Assembly: GCA_947311455.1 (NCBI GenBank)
Contig: CAMZKY010000123.1
Coordinates: forward strand, 1 to 46,496
Length of the DNA stretch: 46,496 nucleotides
Source: an uncultured Marinosulfonomonas sp.
GTDB taxonomy: Bacteria; Pseudomonadota; Alphaproteobacteria; Rhodobacterales; Rhodobacteraceae
Direction of reading: 5' to 3'
Shown here piece after piece: positions 20,401 to 30,246 of the stretch (its first letter is position 1; each line of letters opens with the position of its first letter). The position numbers and the translations under genes are program-made. The notes under the pieces are model-generated. The model was not told the DNA's origin and made no database searches. It saw nothing but the letters and a program-made list of their open reading frames with translations.

Positions 20401-20886
20401 CTAATTGATTACAAATTCCATGACCAAAAGATCATGAACCCGTTCTTTACCTGTCACAATTTGAATGCGTCTCAGAAGCTGGGATCGCAATTTTACCAGC
20501 GCACTCGGAGCTTCAAGATCAGCAACAGAAACCGCGCGTAAATACCCGTTCATTACATCAACAATCCTTGGCATCAATGTAACCACTTCTTCCTCCTGAG
20601 GTCCGTCAACTTCCAATTGAACACGGAACCGCAAAAATCGATCCCTACCGCTCCCCCTTAAGTTCACAACAAGTGGATCAACCTCCACAAAGGTTATCCT
20701 GGGCAAGGCTGGCGCGTGCGGATCGCTCTCTTCACTATGCTCTTGGGATTGGGTGCCAAATATCATTCCGGATTGGACAGCAAAAAACCCACCACCGCCA
20801 CCAATCAGCGCGAGAACCAGCCCGATGATCAATGGTTTCTTTGATTTTTTCTTCGGGGCTTCGTCTTCAGTTTTTTCTTCGTCCAT
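20401..20886 (-). CDS. fliL: Flagellar basal body-associated protein FliL
   Basis: 161 aa; KKPLIIGLVLALIGGGGGFFAVQSG TM, FVEVDPLVVNLRGSGRDRFLRFRVQLEV. Confidence 0.92.
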   Translation of the reverse strand: MDEEKTEDEAPKKKSKKPLIIGLVLALIGGGGGFFAVQSGMIFGTQSQEHSEESDPHAPALPRITFVEVDPLVVNLRGSGRDRFLRFRVQLEVDGPQEEEVVTLMPRIVDVMNGYLRAVSVADLEAPSALVKLRSQLLRRIQIVTGKERVHDLLVMEFVIN

Positions 20887-20932
20887 TACAACACCAAAAT
20901 TCTTTCGATATCCAAGTAATACCCCCCAAGAG

Positions 20933-20947
20933 CTAACGGATTATTAA
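20933..20947. promoter_or_regulatory. CtrA-like site (one mismatch to TTAA-N7-TTAA)
   Basis: CTAA-CGGATTA-TTAA in the divergent fliL/fliF intergenic region. Confidence 0.4.
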
Positions 20948-21009
20948 TCCTGTTGGTTCAAAGTTCAGAAAATCAATAGAATGTTGATTGTGAGCAGGAG
21001 CATTGGATA

Positions 21010-22686
21010 GTGCAGCAGTTTTTGTCTCTTTGGAGCGCATTAGAACCCCGTAAGAGAATCATGATAGGAATAGCGACCATTGTCATGTTCGCGGCTGTGA
21101 TGTTTTTAGCGCAAGTTGGCGGGAAAAACAGCCGCGTCCTGTTATATTCCAATCTTGAAAGCAGTTCGGCAGGCGAAGTTATTGCAAAACTTGAGCAAAG
21201 CGGCATTGATTATGAAGTACGGGGGAATGCAATTTTTGTTGATCCGTTATTGCGCGATTCGCTGCGTATGACATTGGCCAGCGAAGGATTACCATCCGCG
21301 GCGGGTGCGGGGTATGAATTGCTCGATTCCTTATCTGGTTTTGGCACGACATCACAAATGTTTGACGCCGCTTACTGGCGCGCAAAAGAAGGGGAGCTTG
21401 CACGAACCATCGTCACAAACCCACAAATAAAAAATGCCCGTGTCCATATTTCAAATTCCACTTCAAGCCCGTTTCAGCGCAAGTTTTCCACAAAAGCTTC
21501 GGTTACCGTTTCTACGGGCGCAAACGCACTGTCGGCGTCAAAGATAAAAGCAATGAAATACCTGATCGCGTCAGCCGTGGCCGGCCTTGATATAAAGGAC
21601 GTAGCCATTATCGATACGCAACGAGGCCTGATCTCTTCGCATGATGAAACATTCACCAATTCAAATTCAGATCTGGTTTCGACGCTTCGCAAACGCGTCG
21701 AGCGGATACTAGAAGCACGCGTCGGCATGGGAAATGCGGTGGTTGAACTAAGTGTCGAAACCGTTACGGAAAGCGAATCCATGACGGAAAGAGTGTTTGA
21801 TCCAAGCACCCGTGTTATCATCAGCACTGACACCGAAGAACGCAGCACCCAATCAGACGATACGCGCGGCGTTGGCGGCGTGTCGGTTGCCAGCAACTTA
21901 CCCGAAGGCGATGCTGGCTCCGATTCTAAATCTTCTAGCCAAAACACCGAAACGCGCGAACGTGTAAACTACGAAGTTTCCGAAACCAAACGCGAAATTA
22001 TCAAGGTGCCCGGTGCAATCAAGCGTTTGACTGTTGCGGTGCTCGTAAACGGCTCAATGATTTCGCAAGCTGACGGGTCAAAGCAATATGAACCCAGAAG
22101 CGATGCTGAAATTTCCGAATTACGTGAACTAGTGGCCGCTGCTGTTGGCTTTCAAGAAGACCGCGGCGATCTAATCACCGTTAAGACCATGGAATTTGAA
22201 CCCCTTTCAGAGCTGGGAACCGAACCCGGCTCATTAGAATCTCTTTCACAGCCCCTTAACATTATGTCTCTTATTCAGCTGGGTGTTTTGGCCGGGGTGG
22301 TGATTGTGCTTGGTCTTTTTGTAGTGCGCCCCGTTCTAGCAGGCCGACCTTCCAATGTTATGGCGGAATTACCTGCGCCCGCGTCCACTTCAGACACAGC
22401 GACCGAATCAACAACCCCACTCCCTGACCTCCCTGATCTGACCGCAACCTCGTCGTTACCCTCACTAACCGGTGAAATAGACACTGGCGACTTCAATTCC
22501 CCTGATTTCGCCCTGCCCGAACTCGACACTCCATTCCCAGATTTTGCGGTCGCAAACAATATGGGTGGGTTTGAATCTTCCTCCGACTCACCCGTAGATC
22601 GATTAAAACAACTGATCGAAGACAGACAAGATGAAACTCTGGAAATATTACGGGGTTGGATGGAAGAAAAAGAAGAGAATGTATAA
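21010..22686 (+). CDS. fliF: Flagellar MS-ring protein FliF
   Basis: 558 aa; VLLYSNLESSSAGEVIAKLEQSGIDYEV, ARVHIS..., two TM regions. Confidence 0.95.
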   Translation: MQQFLSLWSALEPRKRIMIGIATIVMFAAVMFLAQVGGKNSRVLLYSNLESSSAGEVIAKLEQSGIDYEVRGNAIFVDPLLRDSLRMTLASEGLPSAAGAGYELLDSLSGFGTTSQMFDAAYWRAKEGELARTIVTNPQIKNARVHISNSTSSPFQRKFSTKASVTVSTGANALSASKIKAMKYLIASAVAGLDIKDVAIIDTQRGLISSHDETFTNSNSDLVSTLRKRVERILEARVGMGNAVVELSVETVTESESMTERVFDPSTRVIISTDTEERSTQSDDTRGVGGVSVASNLPEGDAGSDSKSSSQNTETRERVNYEVSETKREIIKVPGAIKRLTVAVLVNGSMISQADGSKQYEPRSDAEISELRELVAAAVGFQEDRGDLITVKTMEFEPLSELGTEPGSLESLSQPLNIMSLIQLGVLAGVVIVLGLFVVRPVLAGRPSNVMAELPAPASTSDTATESTTPLPDLPDLTATSSLPSLTGEIDTGDFNSPDFALPELDTPFPDFAVANNMGGFESSSDSPVDRLKQLIEDRQDETLEILRGWMEEKEENV

Positions 22687-23270
22687 TGGCTAATTTTCAG
22701 TTCGAAGATTTTTCCACGAAGGTTGTGTCAAACGACCCAACAGTTGCACCTTCAACCAGCCTAGAAGAGCATACACTCGAGTCTTTTGAACAAGGATATA
22801 AAGCGGGGTGGGATGATGCTGTTGAAGCCCAAAAAGATGATCAAAAAAGGATATCAGCGGATTTCTCCCGACACCTGCAAGAGCTTTCATTTACACTAAC
22901 CGAAGCGCGCACGCAGGTCATCCAATCTATCACCCCATTATTGCAGGAAATGGTGCATAAGGTTTTACCAAAAGTATCGATGGCCGGTTTATCGCAGGCT
23001 ATTTTGGAGCAGGTTGTGGAAATAGCTAAAACCCACGCAAACACACCAATTGAAATCATCGTAGCTCCTACAAACGAAACTGCGCTGCAGCATCTAATTG
23101 GCGATAACAGCACTTTGGATGTGACGGTTATTTCAGAGCCATCATTTGCCCAAGGGCTAGCCTCAATTCGATTTGCAGAATCTGAAGTTAAAATCGATCT
23201 GGATAGTGTGATCCAGAACTTTGAAGTTGCGCTATCCCAATTTCTTACAAAAAATAAGGAGGCCGTTTAA
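22686..23270 (+). CDS. FliH-like flagellar assembly protein
   Basis: About 194 aa from ATG 22686 (MANFQFEDFST...), overlapping the fliF stop; GYKAGWDDAVEAQ and a FliH/YscL-like C-terminus; position between fliF and fliN. Confidence 0.7.
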   Translation: MANFQFEDFSTKVVSNDPTVAPSTSLEEHTLESFEQGYKAGWDDAVEAQKDDQKRISADFSRHLQELSFTLTEARTQVIQSITPLLQEMVHKVLPKVSMAGLSQAILEQVVEIAKTHANTPIEIIVAPTNETALQHLIGDNSTLDVTVISEPSFAQGLASIRFAESEVKIDLDSVIQNFEVALSQFLTKNKEAV

Positions 23271-23561
23271 ATGGATAAACCCACAGAAGAATCGACCCAA
23301 ACTTGCGATAATAGCCCTTTTGCGCAAGTCCCTATCGAGATTACAATTTCAGTGGGAAAGGCATTTCCACGAATCAAAGATCTGATGGAAATGGGCCAGG
23401 ATGCAATCTTAAACTTGGATAAACGCATTGATGATCCCGTTGAACTATTTGTAGGGGATCGTTTGATCGCGCGGGGCGAATTACAAGAACTTGAAGGCGA
23501 AAATCAGGGCCGACTAGCTGTTCGCCTTACCGAGGTAATCAACTTGAAAAATGGTCTTTAG
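23271..23561 (+). CDS. fliN: Flagellar motor switch protein FliN
   Basis: 96 aa; VPIEITISVGKAFPRIKDLMEMGQDAILNLDKRIDDPVELFVGDRLIARGEL. Confidence 0.93.
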   Translation: MDKPTEESTQTCDNSPFAQVPIEITISVGKAFPRIKDLMEMGQDAILNLDKRIDDPVELFVGDRLIARGELQELEGENQGRLAVRLTEVINLKNGL

Positions 23562-23564
23562 AAT

Positions 23565-24305
23565 ATGTTACGGTCGCCAAACCTGATCATTTTATTGATT
23601 TCAATTTTTCTGATTACAATACCAATGCAAGCCGGCGCACAAGAAATCACGTTGTCGCTTACCGATGGAAATTCGATCACCACACGAAGTATACAACTGA
23701 TTGCGCTCGTGACGTTACTTAGTATCGTCCCAGGCCTCGCAATTATGATTACCTGCTTTCCGTTTATAGTTACCGTTTTATCTATCCTACGCCAAGCGAT
23801 CGGGTTGCAACAAGCACCACCAAATATGCTCATTATTAGCCTTGCAATGTTCCTGACATATTTCGTGATGGAGCCAGTCTTCCTGGAATCGTGGCGTACT
23901 GGAATTGAACCCCTCATAAACAATCAAATTGGCATCGAAAAATCGTTTGAGCTTGCGATCTCTCCGTTTCGCGGTTTCATGGCCAACCGCATTGATCCCG
24001 ATACGTTTGATACTTTGGCAGCCCTCCGGCCGGATGCGGTAATTGATGCGGATACAGCTGCGCAACCCTTGTCATTGTTGATGCCTTCGTTTTTGCTATC
24101 TGAAATCGAGCGCGCTTTTGAAATCGGGTTTCTGGTATTTCTACCGTTTCTAATTATTGATTTGGTTGTCGCGGCCGTACTGATGTCGATGGGGATGATG
24201 ATGGTTCCCCCCGCGATTGTATCGCTTCCGTTTAAGCTGGCGTTTTTTGTCGTTGCGGATGGGTGGAGTCTAATTTCAGGGGCTTTGATCAGAAGCTACT
24301 TTTAG
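23565..24305 (+). CDS. fliP: Flagellar export protein FliP
   Basis: 246 aa; RQAIGLQQAPPNMLIISLAMFLTYFVM and GFLVFLPFLIIDLVVAAVLMSMGMMMVPP. Confidence 0.96.
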   Translation: MLRSPNLIILLISIFLITIPMQAGAQEITLSLTDGNSITTRSIQLIALVTLLSIVPGLAIMITCFPFIVTVLSILRQAIGLQQAPPNMLIISLAMFLTYFVMEPVFLESWRTGIEPLINNQIGIEKSFELAISPFRGFMANRIDPDTFDTLAALRPDAVIDADTAAQPLSLLMPSFLLSEIERAFEIGFLVFLPFLIIDLVVAAVLMSMGMMMVPPAIVSLPFKLAFFVVADGWSLISGALIRSYF

Positions 24306-24309
24306 GCAC

Positions 24310-25416
24310 TTACCTGACAATAAATTCTGCATGTAGCGCGCCAGCGGCCTTGATGCTTTTTAAAATGTCTATCATATTTCGCGGGGAAACCCCCAAAGCA
24401 TTTAGACCAGCAATCACTTCTGACAGCGATGTCGTATCCGGCACCTCAACCAAACCAATTCCACCACTGTTTTGAATTGAAGCACTGGTGCGCGGCACAA
24501 CAACAGTTTGACCAGCCGCAAATGGATTCGGCTGCACAGCAATCGGTGTTTCTTCTACACGTAATGTTAGGCTACCTTGCGACACGGCCACACGAGAAAT
24601 CCGTACATCTTCACCCATCACAATCGTGCCAGAGCTCTGATCAACAATAACGCGCGCTTTTCGTTGTGGGCTAACCAGAATATTCTCAATACTTGAAATC
24701 GCATGTGCGGGGGTGGCTTTGCGCGTTTTGCCAATATCAATTTGCACTGTGCCCGCATCTAACATCAGCGCCACACGCCTGCCAAAATTCGTGTTGATTG
24801 CCGTTTCAATTCGTTCCGCCGTTGTAAAATCGGGGTCGCGCAAGGCAAGGCGTATTTGAGTTAGGCTCGCAAAATCAAATTCAACTTCACGCTCTACATA
24901 GGCCCCCGCAGGAATCGAGCCCGCTGTCGGAACCCCCTGCGTAACACTACCTGCATTGCCTTCGGCCGAAACACCGCCTGCGATGATTGTTCCTTGTGCC
25001 ACCGCATATATCTGGCCATCCGCTGCATTCAACGGGGTCATAATCAAGGTGCCCCCCAAAAGGCTTTTCGCGTCTCCTATTGCCGAAACCGTCACATCAA
25101 TGCGCCCGCCCGCCCGCGAAAACGCAGGTAAATTTGCGGTGACAAACACGGCTGCAACATTTTTTGGCCTAAATTGTTCGCCCGTAATATTAACGCCAAG
25201 CCGTTCAAGAATGTTTGACATGATGTCTTCTGTAAATGGTGCGTTTCTGATGCCGTCTCCGGTACCATTCAATCCAACAACCAGCCCGTACCCAACCAGA
25301 TTATTCCCACGTACGCCGTCAAATTCTACGAGGTCTTTGATCCGAATGGGGCTACTTATCCCTGATGTGGGTGCCAGCATTGAAAAAAGAACAAGTAGAA
25401 TTAGGCGTTTTATCAT
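24310..25416 (-). CDS. flgI: Flagellar P-ring protein FlgI
   Basis: 368 aa; IRIKDLVEFDGVRGNNLVGYGLVVGLNGTGD signature. Confidence 0.97.
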   Translation of the reverse strand: MIKRLILLVLFSMLAPTSGISSPIRIKDLVEFDGVRGNNLVGYGLVVGLNGTGDGIRNAPFTEDIMSNILERLGVNITGEQFRPKNVAAVFVTANLPAFSRAGGRIDVTVSAIGDAKSLLGGTLIMTPLNAADGQIYAVAQGTIIAGGVSAEGNAGSVTQGVPTAGSIPAGAYVEREVEFDFASLTQIRLALRDPDFTTAERIETAINTNFGRRVALMLDAGTVQIDIGKTRKATPAHAISSIENILVSPQRKARVIVDQSSGTIVMGEDVRISRVAVSQGSLTLRVEETPIAVQPNPFAAGQTVVVPRTSASIQNSGGIGLVEVPDTTSLSEVIAGLNALGVSPRNMIDILKSIKAAGALHAEFIVR

Positions 25417-26423
25417 CGTAAGAAATCCATCAAGCTAAGGCGCGACATGCGCGCGGTGAGGGTATACATCGTTTCAAGTTGAGTCTGAACGGCCTTCAAT
25501 TTGGTGGCCGCCTCATATGGATCCACTGACAAAATATCTGATCTAAACATCTCTAATGCGGATTTTTCTGCACTATTTTGAGTGCTAATTGTCTCGATAT
25601 AGGCTTCGGATTCCCCAATATCAGCCCTTAGTTGGGTTTGTTGCGCGTTTGCTGAAATCAGGCCTTCACCCGCCTTTCGCAATAGTGCGGATTGCTCTGC
25701 AGTGTTGCCATCAAGCGGCCCATCTGTTGCAAGCGCGGCCATAGCAAATGCTTTTAACGTGTTGCGAATAGCGGGATCGGCCGCGGTGATCGAAATATCT
25801 GCCTGCTCGCCTTCACCGATTCTTTGAGGGGCAAGAGGCGTATCTGATCCAATATAACCCGCTGTCTCAAACCCGCCTCCAGGAAGATTAAACCAATCAT
25901 CAATTGCAGCGGTAACGCCATCTGCGGTGGTTTCGCCTGCTATCGCAGCACCAAGATCATTCAACATGGTGTTGGCATCAATCACCGCAGGCATGTCCGT
26001 CTTGTCACCGGCAAAAACACTACGCCCACCCACCTGTGTGTTCAATGCCGATACCACCGACTTGAATTTTGCTTTTGCGTCTGTTGCCATGCTTTGAATT
26101 TGTGTCTGGCCATCAGAACCCGCCGAAATCAACAGATTTGAAGATGCCGAGGTTGTCCAGCCTTGTATTGCTTCAAGCGACGCTTGCATTGCCGAAGCAA
26201 AAAATGCTGCTTCGGTAGATGCTGTTCTGTAGGAATCCAGCGTTCTTAATGTGGTCTCGATTTCCGAAAGCTGCGAATAGTTTCCGCGCAGGCGTTTGGC
26301 CACATCAGCGGAACTACCGGTCACCAATTCCTTGGAATGAATATCGGTCAGGGCCTTAAGGCGGGCAAAATCGCGACGGGTTGAATACGCCTGTGCAAGA
26401 TCGCCGTAAGAAACATATGCCAT
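25413..26423 (-). CDS. flgL: Flagellar hook-filament junction protein FlgL-like
   Basis: 336 aa; flagellin-like helices, position between flgK and flgI. Confidence 0.8.
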   Translation of the reverse strand: MAYVSYGDLAQAYSTRRDFARLKALTDIHSKELVTGSSADVAKRLRGNYSQLSEIETTLRTLDSYRTASTEAAFFASAMQASLEAIQGWTTSASSNLLISAGSDGQTQIQSMATDAKAKFKSVVSALNTQVGGRSVFAGDKTDMPAVIDANTMLNDLGAAIAGETTADGVTAAIDDWFNLPGGGFETAGYIGSDTPLAPQRIGEGEQADISITAADPAIRNTLKAFAMAALATDGPLDGNTAEQSALLRKAGEGLISANAQQTQLRADIGESEAYIETISTQNSAEKSALEMFRSDILSVDPYEAATKLKAVQTQLETMYTLTARMSRLSLMDFLR

Positions 26424-26426
26424 CAG

Positions 26427-27881
26427 TTAAATCCTCAACAAAGTGTCCATTAGGGTTTCAAGTGTTTTGATTACGCGTGCATTTGCGGAATAGGATTGTT
26501 CAACCAATAGTAATTGCTGCATTTCGTAATCCGTATCCACACCCCCCTGCAACTCCTGCGCTTTCAGGGCGTCCACTTTTGCCGTAGAAAATGCGCGCGA
26601 CGCGTCAAACCCTTGGCGATCTGATGCGATCATCGACAAAAAATCGCCAGCAAGGCCAACCACGCTTCGTGCGGCGCCAATAAAAGAACCCGAGACCGGA
26701 ACACGGTTTTCCGTAAGGGTTGTAGAAAGGGTTTGAAGGAGAGATCCATTTCCAACATTGCCAGCAACAGCCGCCCCAATGCCATCCCGTAAACGCCAGA
26801 TTTTCCCTCCGCGTGTTGGATCAACACGCTCGTTAATTGTAATCCTGCCAGCCAAACCTTCTTCGTTGAATGGGTCGAAAAAAGAGTTATAGTCCGTAAA
26901 CAGACCCGCATCCAAAGGGCCAAGAGTGGCGTCAACTGCTGGATCTTGGAAGCGCTCAACAATATCGCGCGCAACTGCATCCAGATTTTCTTGAGCGGTA
27001 ATCGCAGCAGAATCGCGAATACTAAAGCTGGCAGCCAGAGAACCGCCAGACAGGATGCCATTTTCGTTAGACGTGATCGGAGTGTCATTGATTGTCAGTC
27101 CACTTAAAGAACCCGCATCCAATGTCATATCGGGGGTAATAATCCCAACCGAAGTAAATCCGATTGTTGATGCACGACCATCCAGCAATATTGCACCACC
27201 GGTTGTAATCAATGCCACTTGCCCACGCGCGCGCGGAACTTCTTTGAGAGGAACAATTTCGGCGATCCGATCAATTGCGACCTGCCGTTGATCCATTAGG
27301 CCTGACACCTCGCGCCCACCAGCATTTTGCGCTAAAATCTGGCTATTTAGTTTTTGAATTTTCTGAAGCGAATCATTTAGAAAACGAACCTGCTGATCAA
27401 TCGATTGGTCTGCCTGCATCCTTTGGTTCTGTATCTCGTTCGAGATGGTGTTCAGATGATCGGTTAATCCCTGTGCTGACCGCAAAACATTTTGCAAGCG
27501 CGGCTCCGAATCTGGCCGACTAGCGGCCTCAATAAGCGAGGCGTCTAAGCCAGCCAGCCGATCAGACAACGAACCAGGGTCTCCGGGTGCACCGATAACT
27601 GTTTCGATGCGTTTTAAAAAATCACCCATTGTCGTCGAGGCTGCCAAACCTGCATCCGCAACCCTGCGGTCATTAATAACCACCTGATCCACAATACGCG
27701 TGGTGCCATCAATGAACACACCAGAACCTGATCCGCCTAATACCCGCGAAGATGTATCCAAACGGCGGCGACCATATCCTTCGGTTTGGGCATTGGCAAT
27801 GTTGGAAGACACAATATCGGCAGCCCGCGACGCAGCGGTTAAGCCGGAAAGCGCGTTATTCAATGAACTGGATATACTCAT
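26427..27881 (-). CDS. flgK: Flagellar hook-associated protein FlgK
   Basis: 484 aa; N-terminal SSSLNNALSGLTAASRAADIVSSNIANAQTEGYGRR, C-terminal LLLVEQSYSANARVIKTLETLMDTLLRI. Confidence 0.95.
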   Translation of the reverse strand: MSISSSLNNALSGLTAASRAADIVSSNIANAQTEGYGRRRLDTSSRVLGGSGSGVFIDGTTRIVDQVVINDRRVADAGLAASTTMGDFLKRIETVIGAPGDPGSLSDRLAGLDASLIEAASRPDSEPRLQNVLRSAQGLTDHLNTISNEIQNQRMQADQSIDQQVRFLNDSLQKIQKLNSQILAQNAGGREVSGLMDQRQVAIDRIAEIVPLKEVPRARGQVALITTGGAILLDGRASTIGFTSVGIITPDMTLDAGSLSGLTINDTPITSNENGILSGGSLAASFSIRDSAAITAQENLDAVARDIVERFQDPAVDATLGPLDAGLFTDYNSFFDPFNEEGLAGRITINERVDPTRGGKIWRLRDGIGAAVAGNVGNGSLLQTLSTTLTENRVPVSGSFIGAARSVVGLAGDFLSMIASDRQGFDASRAFSTAKVDALKAQELQGGVDTDYEMQQLLLVEQSYSANARVIKTLETLMDTLLRI

Positions 27882-27910
27882 GACTAATCCTCTGCTATCT
27901 TGTCTATTCT

Positions 27911-29218
27911 TTACCGTTTAATGTTTGTGGTTTCTTGCAGCATTTCATCAACGGTTTGGATAACCTTTGCGTTTGAAGAATACGCACGCTGCGTTTGAAT
28001 TAGCGCCGTCAGTTCCGCCGCCACATCGGTGGTTGAGCTTTCAAGCGCATAGCCTTGGATTGATCCAGTCGGCCCATCACCGGCATCCCACATAAAGAAT
28101 GAACCAGAAACCGGCGACACCTGATACGCCTGATTACTAAGCGAGTTCAGACCATTAGGGTTGGGCACGTCAACCAGCGGAACTTGATAAATTGTTCGGA
28201 TAAATCCGGTATCATATGTGGCACTAATATATCCATTTTCATCGATATCTACCGATGTCAGATTCCCAACCGGAGAACCGTCTTTAATAATGGACGTGGG
28301 GGCGAAACTATCGGAGAGTTGGGTAAGCCCGTTCGGGTCACCAACTTTGCCGATGGTCACGGCCAAGGGGCCACCAGCCACAGTCAAGGCAAGCGTGCCG
28401 GTTGCGGCATCATATGCCCCGCCTGAAACAGGCGTAACCGATAACAAGGTGCCGCCATTGGCGCTCGTGTTATCAAAAACCAGTGTATATTCTCCGATCA
28501 CTGCACCAGCTTGGGCAGAATCTTTGACTTTCATCGTCCATGTGTTTGAAGCCCCTGTAGCTGGGACAGTTGGTGTAAACGAAATATCAAGAGTTTCCGA
28601 TGTGCCAAGGTTGCCGAAATATTCAACGGACAGTGGAAGAACATCACCAGATGCACCAGCAACTGTGCTTGTGGCAGGTAGATTAACACCCAAATTCATC
28701 CTTGTAGTGGGGTCGCTTGCAGTCTGATTGGCGTTGATTACAACCGGAACCAGGCCTGCAATCGTGTCTCGTGGAAATGTTGGAATACTGCCATCCGAAT
28801 TTGCAGGCCAACCCATTAGAACCAAGCCAGATTCTGTTTTTAGAACACCGTTTGAATCGGTGTGAAATGATCCTGTGGTCGTCATCAACAACCGATCCGG
28901 TGCACTTCCCGCACCTAAAGACACCGAAGATGTTACCGGAAGCATCCCGCGCCCGCCTACGGCAACATCCAATGCGTTGGATGTTGAAACAAGAGAGCCA
29001 CGTTCATCGATTTTTCGAAATGTTGAAGCGCGAACGCCACCAGCGGAATATCGGCCAGCTCCCGCGCTTTTGTTAATAACCAGAGATTCAAAATTTGTTT
29101 CGGCACGCTTGTATCCATAGGTGCTAGAATTTGCGATGTTGTCCGCAATTGTTGCCAAACGTGTAGCGTTCGAGGCAAGCCCCGAGACGCCAGCGTTTAG
29201 TGATGATGAAATCGACAT
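27911..29218 (-). CDS. flgE: Flagellar hook protein FlgE
   Basis: MSISSSLNAGVSGLASNATRLATIADNIANSSTYGYKRAETNFESLV and C-terminal LTALIQTQRAYSSNAKVIQTVDEMLQETTNIKR; start refined to ATG 29218. Confidence 0.95.
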   Translation of the reverse strand: MSISSSLNAGVSGLASNATRLATIADNIANSSTYGYKRAETNFESLVINKSAGAGRYSAGGVRASTFRKIDERGSLVSTSNALDVAVGGRGMLPVTSSVSLGAGSAPDRLLMTTTGSFHTDSNGVLKTESGLVLMGWPANSDGSIPTFPRDTIAGLVPVVINANQTASDPTTRMNLGVNLPATSTVAGASGDVLPLSVEYFGNLGTSETLDISFTPTVPATGASNTWTMKVKDSAQAGAVIGEYTLVFDNTSANGGTLLSVTPVSGGAYDAATGTLALTVAGGPLAVTIGKVGDPNGLTQLSDSFAPTSIIKDGSPVGNLTSVDIDENGYISATYDTGFIRTIYQVPLVDVPNPNGLNSLSNQAYQVSPVSGSFFMWDAGDGPTGSIQGYALESSTTDVAAELTALIQTQRAYSSNAKVIQTVDEMLQETTNIKR

Positions 29219-29278
29219 ATTGTGCCTTTCTGCTGCATAAACCAAATTGGTTTCTAAAACAGCTTTAGCCGCTGGCTA

Positions 29279-29293
29279 TTAACAGGCCCCTAA
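29279..29293. promoter_or_regulatory. CtrA-like site upstream of flgE (one mismatch to TTAA-N7-TTAA)
   Basis: TTAA-CAGGCCC-CTAA, overlapping an inverted repeat CTATTA-N9-TAATAG at 29276-29296, about 60 nt upstream of the flgE start. Confidence 0.45.
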
Positions 29294-29314
29294 TAGTTAA
29301 AATCCAAAATAGTT

Positions 29315-30166
29315 TTATAGGTCAGAGCGCAATAGGATAATTTCCAACCGATTATTTCGAACCGCCATCAGATTTCGCACTTTGGGTTTTCGATCAGCAA
29401 AACCCGTCACTCGTTGAATCCGTTTCGGTTCTAGCCCAACATGCTCCAGAAGCTTCCGCGTTTGATCTGCACGCGTGCTTGAAAGATCCCACGACGGATT
29501 ATTTTCCAGAACAATTGCACTTGATCGTGTATGCCCATTTATAGCCACCTCGTTAGTAACCAACTGGAAGACATCAACGAGCATTGTTGTAACGTTAATC
29601 ATAATTTCCGTTGGCTCAGATGTGTCTTTGATAAATAATGGATCATCAACTAGGTCAAAGATTTCGATAATCAAACCTTCGTCGGTTAGGCGCGTATCTA
29701 CATGGCGCAGCGCGTTGTCCAAAATCATGCTTTCGCCACCGCCACCTACTAACATGGATTCAATCTCGGCAAATTGGGCGTTTGTTTCAGAATCGGCACT
29801 GTCCTCGCCGTCGTCAACACCCGTGCTTCCCTGCGCCTGGTTTTCTTCTGTTGGCTTGCTATCAGAGGCCCCGGTTCCATTGCGTGCTAACGTTTCTTCT
29901 GAAAACATACTATCGCCACCAAAGGCACCATCACCACCGCCTGATACACGGCTAAGCGGAATTGTCGGACTAAAGTAATCCGCGATTCCTTTTCTTTGAC
30001 TTTCCGTCGTCGCATTTAACAGCCACATCAACATAAAAAAGGCCATCATGGCCGTTACAAAGTCAGCATAGGCAACTTTCCAAGCACCACCATGGTGCCC
30101 ACCGCCGTCGATAACTTTTTTACGTTTAATGATTATAACTGGAGCAACACTATTTTGCGCATCCAT
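29315..30166 (-). CDS. motB: Flagellar motor stator protein MotB
   Basis: VIIIKRKKVIDGGGHHGGAWKVAYADFVTAMMAFFMLMWLLNATTESQRKGIADYF and OmpA-like C-terminus; start refined to 30166. Confidence 0.93.
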   Translation of the reverse strand: MDAQNSVAPVIIIKRKKVIDGGGHHGGAWKVAYADFVTAMMAFFMLMWLLNATTESQRKGIADYFSPTIPLSRVSGGGDGAFGGDSMFSEETLARNGTGASDSKPTEENQAQGSTGVDDGEDSADSETNAQFAEIESMLVGGGGESMILDNALRHVDTRLTDEGLIIEIFDLVDDPLFIKDTSEPTEIMINVTTMLVDVFQLVTNEVAINGHTRSSAIVLENNPSWDLSSTRADQTRKLLEHVGLEPKRIQRVTGFADRKPKVRNLMAVRNNRLEIILLRSDL

Positions 30167-30246
30167 TCCACCACCTCGTATTTCACCCAACTCCAGATAT
30201 ATCCGGTAGGTATGAACACAGGTTTAACCTTTAAAATTGTGCCTAC

